Of a stretch of 20,279 nt of DNA, positions 19,400-20,279 are shown piece by piece. The notes below the pieces were generated by a model that had not been told where the DNA came from, did not search any database, and saw only the letters and a list, made by a program, of their open reading frames with translations. Made by a program: the position numbers and the translations under genes. The stretch spans positions 25,146-45,424 of the forward strand of contig BLXT01000976.1 in the NCBI GenBank assembly GCA_019648995.1, given 5' to 3'. The number at the start of each line of letters is the position of its first letter. Within the stretch, counting starts at the first letter, position 1. Source of the stretch: Plakobranchus ocellatus (lineage: Eukaryota; Mollusca; Gastropoda; Plakobranchidae).

Positions 19400-19666
19400 C
19401 TTATTTCTGAATTTCAGTAATAACTAATATGTTCAACATTTCAGAAATATATTGCTGAAATATTTTGATAACCCTGTGTATTAACATTAACGGATCTAAA
19501 ATTAAATTTTTAAGTGGTTTCACTTTCTTCCATTTCACCATTCATTTGCAGTTCTTTGTTGCCTGTGAACTTAAAAAAAAACTCAAGTAAATTCATACAT
19601 GATGGGCTCATATTATTTATGACTGGTGAGATTAACAGATTCTTGACAACAGCTATCAAAATATCT

Positions 19667-19723
19667 GAGACTAGGTCTAGATCTAGATCTAAAATTTTTA
19701 GATCTAGATATCTAGATCTAGTC
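19667..19723. repeat. Inverted repeat (hairpin) of TCTAGATC units
   Basis: The left arm AGACTAGGTCTAGATCTAGA and the right arm GATCTAGATATCTAGATCTA with GTCT pair around an AAAATTTTT centre (19691-19699) with few mismatches. Both strands stay open across it only because the sequence is nearly self-complementary. Confidence 0.85.
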
Positions 19724-20279
19724 TGAAATACCAGATGACGCCTGAACGGCTGAATCACATATTTGTTTATCTCTGACATTCATGTCCATGCTTTAATTTT
19801 TCGTCTACTCTTGCTATTATCATTTCTAACTGGGACTTCTGCAAGCGTCTCAGCTAGATCGTTCACTAACTGAAGATTTAAAGAAAGGTTTAATAACAGT
19901 GAAAATAGACACACCCACTTCCATGGTCCATTGCTGATTCCAGGCCAGAGTAAAAATAACCGAGAGTGATGGTCCGCTGGTGAACCAGGAGCAAAATAAG
20001 GAAGTGTAGTCGTCCTCCGTATGCTGAGAGCATGGAATTTTGAAATGCCGAGAGCATATTATTATAATGCGTCTCTATGCGGCCTCTGCATGTTTAGAAG
20101 GTGTATTATGATGTTGACATCATGATTGTGGAATAGACTGTCATGTGTAACAAATCATGTAACTGTAATTATTTAGGCCAACGATGTTTTGAATTTCGGG
20201 ACCGGGCTAGCGCCCCACAAAACATGAACAAGTCAATTCTATTCCTCTCTCATACACACATACGCTTTCCCTGCGTCCT

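Larger units (their letters stand above)
18880..20279 (-). promoter_or_regulatory. Upstream flank: likely 5' intron, untranslated exon(s) and/or promoter
   Basis: About 1.4 kb upstream of the start codon without recognisable coding sequence. It holds the two TCTAGATC palindromes. From about 19900 rightwards the composition is less AT-rich, with a CCGGGCTAGCGCCCC patch (20202-20216) and two near-identical 13-mers, ATGCTGAGAGCAT (20021-20033) and ATGCCGAGAGCAT (20045-20057). On the minus strand ATGGAA|gtgggt at about 19917-19912 resembles a splice donor of an untranslated exon. No TATA box or start site can be fixed by eye. Confidence 0.3.

Noticed and set aside
1-20279. Prokaryotic defence, CRISPR, phage or operon system
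   Set aside because: Spliced exons, intron structure and the encoded metazoan enzyme show a eukaryotic chromosome; no array, integrase, operon or ribosome-binding-site pattern was found.

Overview
This is eukaryotic genomic DNA. It is strongly AT-rich and full of homopolymer tracts, and it has short exons with GT/AG splice borders separated by long introns. No prokaryotic operon, CRISPR array, tRNA or rRNA is visible. The protein encoded and the scattered TCTAGATCTAG-type repeats suggest an invertebrate, most likely a gastropod mollusc of the freshwater-snail kind. That taxonomic call is inference and only moderately secure.

One gene fills the window on the minus strand. Eighteen coding exons between 18862 (start codon) and 453 join with every splice phase consistent. 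They give an open reading frame of exactly 764 codons (2292 nt) with no internal stop. The product is a type I/II inositol-3,4-bisphosphate 4-phosphatase (INPP4 family), the enzyme that removes the 4-phosphate of PI(3,4)P2 in the PI3K/Akt pathway. The order is an N-terminal PH domain (exons 1-4), a C2 domain (exons 5-9), then the conserved INPP4 middle region (exons 10-18). The window ends before the C-terminal catalytic CX5R exon(s), which must lie to the left of position 1. The PH domain at the N-terminus is the main point of biological interest, because the human INPP4A and INPP4B proteins as I remember them start directly before the C2 domain.

Layout by coordinate: 1-452 intron 18 (partial); 453-506 exon 18; 1343-1609 exon 17; 2702-2911 exon 16; 3351-3492 exon 15; 5289-5460 exon 14; 7046-7153 exon 13; 8762-8864 exon 12; 11375-11432 exon 11; 11743-11993 exon 10; 13337-13427 exon 9; 14048-14127 exon 8; 15429-15545 exon 7; 16289-16410 exon 6; 16869-16907 exon 5; 17175-17384 exon 4; 17892-17979 exon 3; 18395-18459 exon 2; 18748-18862 coding part of exon 1; 18863-20279 5' leader and upstream flank.

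Intron 7 carries a decayed non-LTR retrotransposon reverse-transcriptase fragment in the same orientation as the gene. Other introns hold an AT microsatellite, a tandem duplication beginning at a splice donor, a 19-bp tandem repeat and TCTAGATC-rich foldback sequence. The upstream flank holds two more TCTAGATC palindromes and a slightly more GC-rich stretch near the right edge that could be promoter or an untranslated first exon. I found no second gene. The other open frames are short, lie in introns or antisense, and lack coding character.
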